Counted from the stretch's first letter, positions 1-12,375 are shown. The stretch: 64,000 bases of DNA from Excoecaria cochinchinensis (GCA_947683425.1 CANTUQ010000043.1:5899501-5963500); one strand, 5' to 3'. Notes: a model not told the origin generated them from the sequence alone. A program made the numbers and translations.

Positions 1-19
1 TACTTGCATGTGATTTTAA

Positions 20-3000
20 GTGTTGCATAGCACGATCATACATCTTAGCACATTCATGCATCATCCTGACCCTTTGTGTTTTTCAGCCATCATAGATTCG
101 CCTAGGTGGATAAGAGGGTCTCAGGGGCGACTACGCAGGAATCCATTCTTCGAGTTACCAGAAAGGGTGGAGTGTCCGGACACTTCTTCCGAAACCAGCT
201 ACGCTACTTCAGCTCAGTTTTCTTTACCCGAAGTAATGGCAAATTCACCAAGAGGGGCAGATGCCACCAGGACAATGATAGCAGAGGAAGTTGGCCAAAG
301 GTTTGAAGAATTTGAGAACCGTATGATGGCAATGATGGCCACTTTGGGTCAGCAAGCGGCCTCACAGAACCCACCACCTCCTCCTATGAGAAATAATGAA
401 AGGGGAGAGGTCAGAGAAGACCCCCAAGAGGAAATTCGCATGCCACCTGTAAACCTAAGAGCTACTACCTCAGGGGCACAAAGGGGAAGACCAGTCCCAA
501 GGCTAGATGATGATTGGGAAGACGAAGAATATGAGGAGCGTATGTCTGAGAAGGGGAAAGCCCCTCAAGCTGAAGAAGCCATCTGGAAGAAGATGGAGGA
601 GAAATTTGAAGCAATGACCAAAATGCTAACAAAGGGTCGAGGAATGAACCTGGAAGACAAGGAGTTAGAAGGAGAGGATCTAGTCCCAATGAACTTTAAA
701 ATGCCGGATGTTCCAAAGTTTGACGGCACTTCCGACCCCACGGCACATATAAAGCAGTACTCGCTGGTGATGAAGGGCACCACTTTGACAAAAAAGCAGA
801 AGATTGAGTACTTTTGCTTGAGTTTGACTGGCCCGGCAGTAGATTGGTACCATGGGCTTGATCGCCGAACCAAGGAGGACTGGGATTTATTGACGAAAGA
901 GTTTTTGAGGCAGTACGACTGCAGTACAAGGATAGAAGTGACCTTGAAGGACCTAGAGCTGTTACACCAGAAGGGAGGCGAGTCCTTCCATGAGTATCTA
1001 ACTCGGTGGAGGAATCGAGTGATGGAAATGAAGAGGAAACCGGATACTCAGGATCAAATACGGCTATTCATTAAAAATGCGAGCCCGTATTTGAGAGAAG
1101 GATTGAGGATGAAAGGATTGAAGGACTGGGAGTCTCTGAAGGACATTGCCATTGAGGCTGAGGGAGAGTAACTTGTTAAGATAGCAGCTAATGAGAACTA
1201 TCCCAAGAGAGGTAGTAGTAGCCAGGGAGCAAGTAGACCCACAGGTTTCGCCAGTGGCACGAGGAAAACTGCTGAGGTATCAACTACTAATGCTACCCCG
1301 AGGCGTTTTTCCAATCTTGGAAGGTCTTTGTCATGGGTGTTGAGAAGACTGATGAAGGAGGGTAAGTTACAGCCCATGCCACCCAAACCTGCTAGAACTC
1401 AAGGCACGTCAGGACATAAGGATGATGAGTATTATGCGTATCATCAGCACACCGGGCACATAACTGATAACTGCAAGATGTTGAGGCACGCAATCCAAGA
1501 TCTAATTGACTCAAAATAGATCACCGACCCAGAGAAGAGAGGAGGTCAAAAGAAGGATTGGTACAATAGTATGCCCCCGCCAGTGAATATGATCGGGTCC
1601 AGTTTACCCAAAAAGTTTGTGTTAAATGAATTATACGGCAACGATACCCACACTGCTGTCACGAACCTCCATGAGGGGAGTGAAGAAGCGCTTCCCGCTG
1701 CAGTGATCGATTGCTGGTCCACTGATGATAGTGGAACTGAAAATAATAATTCTGAAGTATTTGCCGACCCGTGGGATTCGGAGGAGGATGAAGAAGTAAA
1801 CAAGAATAAAGTAGGAGCTGTGACCCGGAGCGAAAGGGTAGCTCCAGAAGTTGAGAAGCCCCAAGGGCCGATTAAGGGTGAGAAAGGAAAGGAGCCGGAA
1901 GAAGATCCGATTGTTAAACAACTAAAAAAGACGCCAGCTCAGATTTCCATATGGGATCTCTTGAGACAGTCACCGTCGCATAGGCAGAAGATGGTAGAGG
2001 CTTTATGCGAGGCAATTGTGGCAACAACTATCTCGCCTACGGAACTTCTGGATGTAGTGAAGGGAGGATCAGGGGAAAATGTTGTTTTTACCAGTGCTGA
2101 TCTGCCGGCAGAAGGCCGCAACCATAATCGCCCTTTGTACATAAGGGCACAGATTAACCAAAAGCACACTGCTTGCGTAATGGTAGATCATGGCTCTTCG
2201 ATAAATGTGTGCCCATAGGTAGCGATGGCGGCTTTTGGGGTAACAGAGGATATGTTAGCCAAATCTGATCTCACCATCACAGCATATGACAACTCGCGCA
2301 GACATGTTTCGGGGACATTCACGGCAATAGTGAAGACGGGGCCCGTAGAGTCAGAAGTGGAGTTTGTGGTACTACCTATACCCGCCAATTTTTTAGCTCT
2401 TCTAGGTAGACCATGGTTTCATAAGTTGGGTGGAGTCCCCTCTACACTTCACCAGATGGTAAAGATACCTCATGAAGGCCAGATTGTGACTATAAGGGCT
2501 GCACGGGAGAATCAGGTTTCAGTACTGGAGATTGCTAGGCAGCAGTTTAGTGGGTTTCATGTTGCCATGATAGGCGAGGAAGAGCAGAAAGAAGAAAGTC
2601 CCCAGGTACTGAATATGATGAAAAAGATGTCATTCCTCCCTGGCGCAGGACTGGGCAAGAATTCTCAGGGGATGCCAACAGCTATTGCTACCAAGGGCCA
2701 AAAAGACAGAAGGGGTCTAGGATACACAAGTGTGGTAGAAAGGGGTGAGAAGTAAAAAATGGACATTCCTCATATCCGAAAGACTTTTGTGCCGGCAACC
2801 GCAACATGTGCCTATACAGGGGAGGATGAACCGCTGTGGCTGGATGGAAGATTTGTGCCAGGGTTCGAGGTTTTCAATGATTTCTATGACTGGGACATTG
2901 GATCGATCAAGCCAGCAGAGGGCTTTTGGGATGAAGAAATCATGACCAGTAGGACAATTTGGGACCGTGAGATGCCTGAAGAAGTAATGACTGAGAAGAT

Positions 3001-6000
3001 GGTAGCCACCCAGCTGAAGGGGAAAGCAAAGGTAGAGGAAGCCATGCAGGAGTTGATTGGGGAGCCTCCAAAGAGCCGAAGTGATGCAGGACCATAGGTC
3101 GCGGCAGATACGCTAGCAGAGGAGGAAGAGGAGAATAGTTTAGACTTTCTTTTTGCTCCAGAACTTTTCAATGATGTTAATGAAAATTTCAATCTTATTA
3201 ATAAACTGAATGATTTTGCTTACTTGTGTGATGTTTCTGATGATTTTACTATACATAATCATTATCATCCATCCATTTTTGATATTGATTCAACTGATGC
3301 TACTCCATTTAATCTTGGAACCATAGAAAATCCAAAAGAAATTTTGATAGCATCAAGTATAACTCCTGAAGAGCGAGAAAAATTTGAGAGAATCTTAAAA
3401 AAATATGAAAAAGTCTTTGCCTGGACCTACGAAGATATGCCAGGAATCGATCGGGAAGTCGCAGAGCATGCTATCCCTACTTATCCGGACCATAAACCCG
3501 TTAAACAGAAGCTGAGAAGGCTTAGGCCAGAATGGGCAAATAAAGTGATGGAGGAGATTCACCAACAAATCAAAGCCAAATTTTTGGTTGAGGTACAGTA
3601 TCCAACTTGGTTGGCCAATGTTGTCCCCGTAGCCAAAAAGAATGGCAAGGTAAGGGTATACGTAGATTATCGGGACTTGAATAAGTCCTGTCCAAAAGAT
3701 GACTTTCCATTGCCCTATATAGATGTGCTGATAGACAGCGCCGCTGCTTGCGAGATGTATAGTTTTGGAGATAGTTATGCGGGCTACAATCAAATTCTCA
3801 ATAAAATAATTGACTGAATTAAGATAGCGTTCATCACGGAGTGGGGGACCTATGCTTATCGAGTAATGCCTTTTGGTCTGAAAAATGCAGGAGCCACTTA
3901 TCAGAGGATGGCGACAAAAATCTTGAATGACCTGATCCATAAAGAAGTGGAGGTATACGTGGACGACATAATGATCAAGTCAGCCACTAGAGAAGGTCAT
4001 TTTGAAGCTCTGGAAAAGTTCTTCTTAAGGATAGACAAGTATAATCTACGGTTAAATCCTAAGAAATGTATCTTTGGTGTTAGCTCGGGGAAGCTCCTAG
4101 GACACGTGGTTAGTCAGAGGGGTATTGAGATTGATCTGGACAAGGTTAAAGCCATCAGAGAAATGCCAATGCCACAGAAGGAAAAGGATGTGAGAAGTTT
4201 TTTGGGTAGGTTGCAATATATCAGTAGGTTTATTGCCAAGCTTACTTCAATCTGTGAACCGTTCTTCAAACTACTCAGAAAAGACCAACCAGTAGTATGG
4301 AACGAAAGCTATCAGAAGGCTTTTGATACTGTCAGAGAGTATCTGCTAAATCCACCGGTGTTGAGACCGCCACAGCCAGTCAGGCCATTGATTTTATACT
4401 TAGCTATAGAAGACTGTTCTGTAGGCGCAATGATGGCCCAGGAGGACGAATTTGGAGTGAAATTTGCTGTTTACTACCTTAGCAAGAAGTTCCTGGCCTA
4501 TGAGGTTAAGTATACGGAAGTAGAAAAGATTTGTCTTGCGGTAATCTGGGCTTCCAAGAAATTAAGGCATTACTTTCATGCCTATAGAGTACAGGCAGTA
4601 GCGAAGCAGAATCCTTTGAGGTACTTACAGGAAGCTCCATCTTTACTTGGGAAAATGGGAAGGTGGTTATTGTTGCTACAAGAATTCGATGTGGAGTATA
4701 TTACTCGGAAAACTATCAAAGGGCATGCAGTGGCTGAATTCCTGGCAGAACACCCAATTCAAGGAGACTCGTACAAGTTTAACTTTCCAGATGAGGATGT
4801 GGCAGCCATCGGAGTTCAAGGTTGGCAATTGCACTTTGACGGAGCCGTGAACAACAAGGGGGCAGGAGTAAGGATCATTTTAATAACCCCGGATGATGAG
4901 AAGCTCCCTTTGGCCAAGAAATTAAGGTTTAAGGCTACCGATAATGAAGCTGAGTATGAAGCGTGTGCCTTTGGGTTAGAGGCGTTGATAGCCTTAGGAG
5001 CGAAAAACGTGGAAGTGTTTGGTGATTCCTCCCTGGTGATCAATCAAATCCGAGGTGAATGGGCCGTTAAAGAAGAGAGGCTAATGCCATACATCGAGCA
5101 CTTGAGAGACCTGAGTAGTCAATTTGAAGTATGTACATTCCGTTTTGTTCCGAGGGATGAAAACCAGTTAGCCGACACGCTTGCTACTTTAGTCTCAATG
5201 TGGGACAATCCCGAAGGGGTGGTTATGAGGCCAGTTTTGATTTCTAGCTCTGAGAGACCTAGCTTCGAATCTAAATCATTCATGGAGATAAAAGTAGTTG
5301 ATGGGAAGCCGTGGTATTATGATATCAAGAACTAGCTAGAGAATGCGACGTTTCCGGAGGAAGCTACTGAGAAAGATCAGAGAATGATTTGCAAGCTATC
5401 TACCCAGTTCATCTGCATAAATGGCACGTTGTACAAACGATAGGCGGATGGTATCCAGTTGAGGTGTTTGGATGAGAAAGAGGCTAAGAGGGTGATGGAA
5501 GAAACACACGCCGGAGTATGTGGGGCCCATATGAATTGGTTGACATTAGCCAAAAAGATTATGAGACAAGGATTCTTCTAGCTCACCATGGATAATGATT
5601 GCTTGAAGTATGTAAACAGTGTCAGTTATGCCAGCAGTATGCAGATTTAAGGCACCTGCCCGTTTCGGAATTATATAATCTAACATCACCTTGGCCATTC
5701 GCAGCTTGGGGGATTGATATTATTGGGGAAATACGCCCCACGGCCTCCAATGGGCATAGATACATCATCGTCGCCATCGACTACTTTACTAAGTGGGTAG
5801 AAGCTGAATCCTTCAAGAAAGTGGATGCTCGGGATATGGAAAAACTCATAGAGAAGTACTTGATATGTAGGTATGGCCTTCCACATCATGTGGTGTTCGA
5901 CAACGGGGTCCAGTTCATGGCCGAGACGAAGAAGTTACTTCAGAAGTATGGTATCGAGCACCACAAGTCTTCTCCGTATCATCCTCAAGCTAACGGGGCA

Positions 6001-6555
6001 GTTGAAGCCGCTAACAAGAATGTCAAGAGGATCCTAGCTAAGATGGTCCAGAATTATAAAGATTGGGCATAAAAGTTGCCTTTCGCACTATGGGGTTACA
6101 GAACAACCATCAGGACTTCAACGAGAGCCACTCCATATTCCTTGGTATATGGGACGGAGGCAGTATTGCCGGTCGAGGTCGAACATAAGTTACTAAGGGT
6201 GATAATGGAAGCAGAGATTCCGGAGGCCGAATGGGCGCAGCAGTGGTTGCAACGCTTGAACATGTTGGATGAGAACAGGTTAAAAGCCTACTATCACAAC
6301 CAGATCTACCAAAAGAGGCTCGCTAGGTCTTTTGGAAAGAAAGTCAAGAAACATCCATTGAAGGAAGGGGATTTGGTATTCAAATAGATGAGACCAGGAG
6401 CACCGAATATTAGAGGGAAGTTTAGACCTACGTGGGAAGGTCCCTTTATCCTCAAGAAGCTGCTATCAAAAGGAGCTGCAATTTTGTCGGATAGTGATGG
6501 CAATGAATTTAAAGAACCAATCAATATTGATAGACTCAAAAGGTTCCATGGCTAA
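20..6555 (+). pseudogene. T1 gag-pol polyprotein, decayed
   Basis: This is the gag-pol gene for virus-like particle, protease, reverse transcriptase, RNase H and integrase. Visible domains in order are gag (FDGTSDPTAHIKQY), a zinc-knuckle-like YAYHQHTGHITDNC, protease (VDHGSSINVCP), RT (VDYRDLN, then MPFGLKNAGATYQRM and YVDD), RNase H, a second RNase H (LHFDGAVNNKGAG) and integrase (HHCC zinc finger, D,D,E core ending NGAVEAANK). One frame runs from 20 to about 5610, where one base is missing relative to T2; a second frame continues to TAA at 6553. In-frame stops end at 1171, 1519, 2218, 2755, 3097, 3817, 5335, 5443, 5581, 6072 and 6387. Several are single C-to-T changes (CAG to TAG, CGA to TGA). 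Translation may really start at MANSPRG (position 237), which T2 shares. Confidence 0.9.
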
Positions 6556-6942
6556 AGGCTATAAAATCAAAAGAAGAGAATGAAAGCACCGCGGGTCGAA
6601 AACCGAAAAAAGGCGGCCTTGCTAAAATTGGGTGCCTCGTCAGGGTGAAAACCGAAAAAAGGCATCCTGGGCAAAATTTAGAGGCTTGAGAGAAAATATC
6701 CAATCATGAAAACCCGAGAGGGCTGATTGGAGACAGGAGTTTGATGCTGTCAGGATTTGGTTCCATGAATGAATGTAGTCTTGCATAATTGAATTAGTGT
6801 CAAAAACGATCATGTATTATGAAATCGTACTGAAATGTACACAATTTTGTGCAATAAAATAAGACTTGACTTATTCATTTATATCATTGTCCAATTCTGC
6901 TTTAAAAAGAAACATATTGCTCAAAATACATATAAAGCTAAA
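6556..6942. other. T1 spacer between gag-pol and the antisense gene
   Basis: This non-coding stretch separates two genes that converge tail to tail. It carries two copies of a purine-rich motif, GAAAACCGAAAAAAGGC, starting near 6593 and 6647 and followed by similar words (GGCGGCCTTGC and GGCATCCTGG). The same pair occurs after gag-pol in T2 (near 24118 and 24168) and, reversed, in T3 (near 56638 and 56682). Any role as an internal polypurine tract or 3'-end signal is a guess. Confidence 0.6.
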
Positions 6943-8286
6943 CTATGCCCTACTACTACTCTCGCTAGCCAAATGCCTCAGTCGCCGTGTTCGGTTATCA
7001 AATGACGGGCTAAGTACCCACCTCTTGTACGCGCTGGTAGAGGTGACAGAGTGGTTCCCAAAGGGAGGTATGATAGTCTTCAGTGGAAGTTGGCTCCAGA
7101 GCTCATGATAGCGGGAAGCAAAAGCTGCAGAAAGGACTCCACCTCGAAAGGATAGAGGGAGTCTCACCACATCCTGGGTCATTCCAAGTTGACAAGAGCA
7201 GCGGGCCGTGATGTAAAAGGTTGCCTCACGAAGCCCACATAGGGGAACGCATCCTGAAGACCCATCAATAACTGCACTAGATAATGGAAGCCAAGCATGC
7301 ATGAAGCTAATATCCTCATCTGATATTTCACCGAATCTGGTAATGCCTTCGTCAGGGGTCCCAGGTAGGTACAGACGCTGGAGAGGAAGAAAATGCTTCG
7401 TTGAGTACTGACTAATGACTCTAGGAGGTGGCTCTGACAGCAGTTTCAATTTCTCTTGCAACCAAATCTGAAAGAAGAAGCAAAGAAAAGTAAAAGCCAA
7501 AGAAAAGAAAAGGCAAAGAAAAGCCACTGGAGTAAGTGGGATTTACTTCAGGCAAAAATTAGGCATAGGATTGTGTGAAAATCCGAAAGGACGCACTTCC
7601 CGCTAAGAAAAGCTAGTGCGAAAATCCACAAGGGATGCACTACCTTTAAAACAATGACGTACCTGGAGTAATAAGGGGCTCCTAGAGAATGAAGTGGTAG
7701 AGCTGGCACAGACGGAGTCCAAACCCAAGATAGTCTCAGCCAGAATAAGTGGAAAAGGGGTCAGCCCGCGGTGAAAATCGTCCAAAATCCCAAACAGACG
7801 AGGGTCTCCAAGCAGCTCCTTTGAAGTCACGATCAAGTACTTCATCAGACAGAAAAGAAAGATGACACTTACTCTGTATGAAGGAAGGTTAGAGAATTCA
7901 TCCAGTGCTTCAATCAGAGGTTCTAGGGCAAATACAGGGCCCTGAGGAACTAGACGAGCAGCGTCAGAAGGAGCTATACTTAAGGACAGGGCAATATCCC
8001 GAGTTTGAACCAAACCACAGCAAGGAACGCAGGGTAAAGCACTAGGAGGATACCAGCCTCTGACAATGGCAGCAAGTTCCTCAGGCAGGGGGCACATTTC
8101 CCGGTAGGTGAACTTAAAAACGTGAAAGCGAGGGTCCCAGAAGTGGGTCACAGCCAAAAAGAGGTTGTAGTCTATTCTGATTCTGCGTAAAAATTTCAGT
8201 CCAGAAAGGGGGGCAAGAGTGCTGTTTTCCCAAGTTTGAGCATCGTCTAAGATGCGGTGCATTTTGGAAAGAAAAGGAGAATTCAT
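6943..8286 (-). CDS. T1 antisense gene: DUF7745-like protein, two exons
   Basis: Exon 1 is 8286-7663 (624 nt) and exon 2 is 7467-6943 (525 nt). They join in phase 0 at CAG|GTACGT and TTCTTTCAG|ATT, giving 382 codons including none broken. The protein resembles the plant DUF7745 family, many of whose members sit in retrotransposons. Matching stretches in order are an early VTHFWDPRFHVFKFTYREMC, then LAETILGLD, then across the splice SPLLLQ|IWLQEKLKLL, then WLPLSSAVIDGSSGCVPLCGL. The function of the family is not known to me, and no catalytic motif, signal peptide or clear membrane segment stands out. The gene lies antisense behind gag-pol, as do accessory frames known from some Tat elements. 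Its frame is open although the neighbouring gag-pol is full of stops. A minus-strand TATA box lies at 8411-8419. Confidence 0.75.
7468..7662 (-). other. Intron of the T1 antisense gene (195 bp)
   Basis: The donor is CAG|GTACGT and the acceptor is a pyrimidine-rich TTCTTTCAG. Without removal, the two halves of the DUF7745-like domain are in different frames with stops between them. T2 has the same intron at the same codon (25154-24992), and a remnant survives in T3 near 46390-46500. Inside are two direct repeats of about 26 bp built on GTGCGTCC and GGATTTTCACAC. Confidence 0.72.
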
Positions 8287-8410
8287 TTCTCTGTGACTAA
8301 GGTCGAGGTCGCTAAGGGAAATAAAGGAGGGAAAAAGGAAAAACTGAGGAAAGGAACCTGCTATGAAGCTAAAATGAGATAAAAGGCACAGAATCCAAGA
8401 AAATGGTGAA

Positions 8411-8642
8411 TTTTATAGGATTGACCTACCGACAGGTAGCCCGTCCCTAACTCAGACGGTGATCTCGTCTGTAATTGTCCACCTGGCAGTCTCTGCATCA
8501 TGCATATCACACGCATTAATTATATCACACGCATTAATTAGGTAATTAATGAGGGTTAAAAGCAGAATTCGGAGAGACAGACGGCATTCCCGTCGGTGTC
8601 TGTATAGACGTAAAGCCCGTCGGTACGTAAATTCTATATAAG
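8411..8642. promoter_or_regulatory. T1 internal divergent promoter region
   Basis: A minus-strand TATA box (CCTATAAAA, 8411-8419) points at the antisense gene and a plus-strand TATA box (TATATAAG, 8635-8642) points at the sense accessory gene. About 215 bp separate them. Between lie repeated GACGG and CCCGTC half-sites, for example around 8430-8445, 8453-8471 and 8578-8622. T2 has the same arrangement at 25837-26084. Transcription start sites would be expected near 8380 on the minus strand and near 8670 on the plus strand. This is inferred from motif layout only. Confidence 0.62.
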
Positions 8643-8800
8643 GATGCAGGTACCGATGGACAATCGCTTTCTTCTCTCTTTTCTTCACACCGACGCTCTT
8701 CCCTCCTTCTTCAGTTACATTTTATTGTTTTTGCTTTTTCGGTTGGTTTCTTTTGCACCACTGTTTAGTCCTTTCTTCTTCATTGAGTCACAACTTCCAA

Positions 8801-9465
8801 GTTAGTAAAATTCTTCTAGTTTTTATTTATTATTTATTTTATTTTATGGTGATGAATTTAAATTAATTTTATTTTTGGATTAGTATAATTAGGCTAATTG
8901 CAGTAGTACAATTTGAAAGGCCATAGTTATGTTTTTTTTTTAAATGCTTTAAGCACTAGAATTAACACATAGAGTAAGTAATATGCTGTTATAAAATGCA
9001 TGGATATGTGCTATTTTGAGAACAATTAATTTTTAGTTATTGAGTTTTTAAATATTCAGGCATGGCCTTAGGAATGCATGCACTTTGAAACCAATACTAA
9101 GAATTAGAAAGTAAAGCAAATGTGAGTATGTTGCACTGTTGTCTGGGGCCTGAGGCCTGTCCCTCCTTCTCTCTGTTTTCTCATGCAGGAGGTTGGGCAC
9201 ACCCTTACCGGGGTGCTGCCCACTTTTTTTTAACAAGTGTGAATATGTTGCACTGTTGCTTGGGGCCTGAGGCCTATCTTTTTTGTTTTCTAATGCAGGA
9301 GGTTGGGCACACCCTTGCCGGGGTGCTGCCCAAATTTTTTTTAATTTATTTGTTTTTGGTTTAGGCACGACCTCGTCGAAATGCTGCCTAAATTTTTGTT
9401 ATTATTTCTTGAGCAAAGACCGTTCATGGCTATGATACCCAACTAATTGTTTACTTTATTTTCAG
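8801..9465 (+). other. 5'-UTR intron of the T1 sense accessory gene (665 bp)
   Basis: The donor is CCAA|GTTAGT at 8801. The acceptor is TTATTTTCAG ending at 9465, directly followed by G and the start codon at 9467. T2 has the same layout with a better donor, GTAAGT at 26278. The intron is AT-rich and carries two tandem units about 117 bp apart from 9125, each with GGCCTGAGGCC and a hairpin (TTGGGCA ... TGCCCA, 9193-9222 and 9303-9333). A third, degraded hairpin is at 9361-9390. The non-consensus +3 base of the donor lowers confidence for this copy. Confidence 0.6.
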
Positions 9466-9466
9466 G

Positions 9467-11425
9467 ATGCCACCGCGACGATATGCTCCGTGCGATCAGC
9501 CTGAGCCTCAGGCCCCAGATTGGATGAGTGCCGAGGCCAGACAGAGGTATGCAGCGCTGGCTCAGGTGCAGTTTCGAGCTAGCCGTTTCATTTCCAGGCC
9601 GTTCATTGAGGCTCTCGGGATGGCCGACGAGGTCGATATTCTGATGGCAGGTGCGGGATGGACTGAGTTCCTGATGCCTGCTTTCTAGACTCACCCAGAG
9701 ATAGTTCGGCAGTTTCTTGCTACGTTACAGTACGGGGGGTACCGGAGATCCGAACAGAGGAGGGTGTTATCCAGTTTTGGATTGAGCGGTACCATTATAG
9801 CATTACTCGTCAGCGATTCACAGAGGCTATGGGGCTTCCATTCGGGCAGGATGTTATAGTGCCCCATAGAGCAGTTAGACGCCACCATTGGGCAGTTATT
9901 GCATTGCCGGGAGTGCCGTATGATCATGATACGACGAAGAGCACGGTACTCTCGTCACAGGCCCTTCGATATGTTCACAGAGTTTTATCCAGCTCCTATT
10001 TGGGACAAGCTGGTAACCCAGGGTCTCTCAACACCGTTGAGATTTGGAGTTTATGGGCCATGGTGGCAGGTCAGCAGCTCAACATTAGCCATGAGATTCT
10101 GGTTAACATGGTGATAGTATCTAGGGGGGCAGCCCCTGTAGTGTATGTTGGCGGAGTCATTACTAGACTATTCTGAGTTTGGGTATTCGTCCAGACATCC
10201 TGGGGCCTGCCTTGGATGAGAGCATTTATGTGCACGCTCCGGCAGCTATTACGATGGTTATGATATTGCCGATACCAGTGCAGGCCGAGGCGTACAGACT
10301 CCGCACCATTCACGAGACTAGACGTGCATTTAGCCTGCCCTCACTAGAGCCGGTAGAGGAGCAGTCTCAGATGGAGCACCAGCCTCCCGAGCCCCAGCAG
10401 CACCAGGAGAAGCACCCGGGTACACCCTCTGACATGGGGATTGAGTTCACTATGAATGAGTTATTTGCTACTCCTCCAGGGCAGTGAGTACAGAGTCCTA
10501 CTCCACCTCTGCCATTGAGAGTATATCGGATAGTTCCCCGGGCACCTGATAGGTTCAGTCCATATGCTAGAGCAGGGGACCCGGGGGCATCTACTTCTAC
10601 AGCTCTACCTCTAGAGCGGGCACCAGAGTCAGCTCCCCCTCCATTTACACCATCGACTCACCCGGCACAGCCAAATCTTTCTGCGATTTTGACCTCTATG
10701 TTCGCATCCTTTGAGCATAGACAGGAGGAGAGAGACAGAGCCTTTCTTGGGCAGCTCGGGGAGCGAGATAGAGTCATCTTAGAGCTGCTAGATCAGCAGC
10801 AGGGTATTATCCAGGAGCAGGGGAGGCTTATTGACCATTTGAGACAGGAGCAGGAGAGACTCGTGGGTCAACTGAGGCAGGAGATGAGGGCCTCCCAGGA
10901 TGAGGCGACCCAGAGGGTAGATGCATTGGTACAGATGGTGGATGAGTCAGTTGAGGCTCTCAGATTCAGGATCCAGGTACTAGAGGGTGCCATACCTCCC
11001 ATCGCCCAGTCCATGCGAGAATTTAGAGAGCATACAGAGGATAGGCTGAAGAGTATGGGGACTACCTCTACAGATCAGACCCTCCGCCTGGCCGGCGCTT
11101 TCAGAGAGTTAGGGGGAGTCGTCACTGATACGCTGTAGTTTATGACAGTATGCGCACAGCCTTTTCTTGACGGGTATGTTCAGGTCTAGTCCAGCAGTAG
11201 GACCCAGGGAGAGCACAGCCGTTATCAGTACCAGTGGCTGTACCTCCCAGATACCAACGGTAGGCCAGAGCCTCGGCTGCTCAGCAGGCCGGACCATCAG
11301 CCCCTCCCAGGCAGCCATCTGCTCCAGATGCGGGACCATCTGCTTCTTCATCACGAGGCCAGCCGGTTCACATATCAGATGATGATGATGATCCAGAGGA
11401 GCTCTCAGATTATGCGCCATTATAG
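9467..11425 (+). pseudogene. T1 sense accessory gene, ATHILA ORF-1-like, decayed
   Basis: The gene starts MPPRRYAPCDQPEPQAPDW and matches the T2 copy along its length. The N-terminal half resembles the ATHILA ORF-1 family of plant retroelements: an ARSRF-like RASRFISRPFIEALG start, then LRYVHRVLSSSYLG, then LWAMVAGQQLNISHEI. The C-terminal half is a long, heptad-rich coiled coil (from about 10680 to 11060) ending in an acidic DDDDDPEELSDYAPL tail. Damage includes a TAG at 9686-9688 where T2 has CAG, frame changes between 9690 and 9829 and near 10170, a stop at 10487 and a TAG at 11138. The biochemical role is unknown; a structural, gag-like or nucleic-acid-packaging role is possible. Confidence 0.72.
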
Positions 11426-12010
11426 ATTATTCAGGGAGTTCTTCTAGCTTTGTATTTATACTTTTTGTTGTAATCACATCTGTATATTGTACAAAATTCA
11501 ACTTTTTAGTGGAAAAACATTTATGGTTTAACCTGTTAAATTTGCATGTTATTTCTTCATGATTTAAATTTCTTAAAAAAGGTAAAAAAAAGAGAGAAAA
11601 GAAGGAAAAAGACAATTGATCATATAGTAAACATGATGATAAATAATAAAGGGCAACATAAAAATGTTCATAAATTTACCGATCAAGTTAATTTGCGCGA
11701 GAATTAACAAGAATCTCTTACAATACAGGAACATGGTTTCACACCAATTCGAAAATGACCAGCAGTCAAAAGGAAGGATAAATAGATCAAACATTATGTC
11801 CTTCAAGATCGCATTCAGTATAAGATGAGAATCAACAGATCAGAATCGTACCTGGCCGATTGAATGGAGGTTAGCAAGGAAAGTTTGCAAACTTAAAGCG
11901 GAACTAGCGATATAAATCAGACACCACGCGGGCTGAGACGACACTAGCAGGACAGATAGCCACCGGGCATGCCTAGACGTGGACAGCGGAGTGCACGCGA
12001 TAGGTTGATC
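11426..12010 (+). other. T1 3' untranslated stretch before the tandem array
   Basis: No gene is visible. The stretch is AT-rich, contains short A-rich runs near 11575-11610, and becomes GC-richer after 11900 as the tandem array approaches. It corresponds to 28987-29430 in T2 but shares little sequence with it. Confidence 0.5.
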
Positions 12011-12375
12011 CGCACTTTGTAAGTTGGAGCAAAACTCGGTGCAGCTCAAGAGAGCAATCCTCGTGTTTTGTAAGTCTGGAGCAGGCTCAACGCATCGCCA
12101 TCTGCACTTTGTAAGTTAGAGCAAACTCGGTGCAGCTCAAGAGAGCAATCCTCGCATTTTGTAAGTCTGGAGCAGGCTCAACGCATCGCCACCCACGCTT
12201 TGTAAGTTGGAGCAAACTCGGTGCAGCTCAAGAGAGCAATCCTCGCGTTTTGTAAGTCTGGAGCAGGCTCAACGCATCGCCATCCGCACTTTGTAAGTTG
12301 GAGCAGACTCGGTGCAGCTCAGGAGAGCAATCCTCGTGTTTTGTAAGTCTGGAGCAGACTCGACGCATCGCTGCT
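12011..12375 (+). repeat. T1 tandem array, 91-bp unit, four copies
   Basis: Units begin with a GCACTTTGTAAGTTGGAGC-like word at 12011, 12103, 12194 and 12285. Each unit is itself two related halves of about 45 bp, both built on TTTGTAAGT and GGAGCA. The array lies in the 3' untranslated region just before the polypurine tract, a known hypervariable position in Tat elements. Confidence 0.9.
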
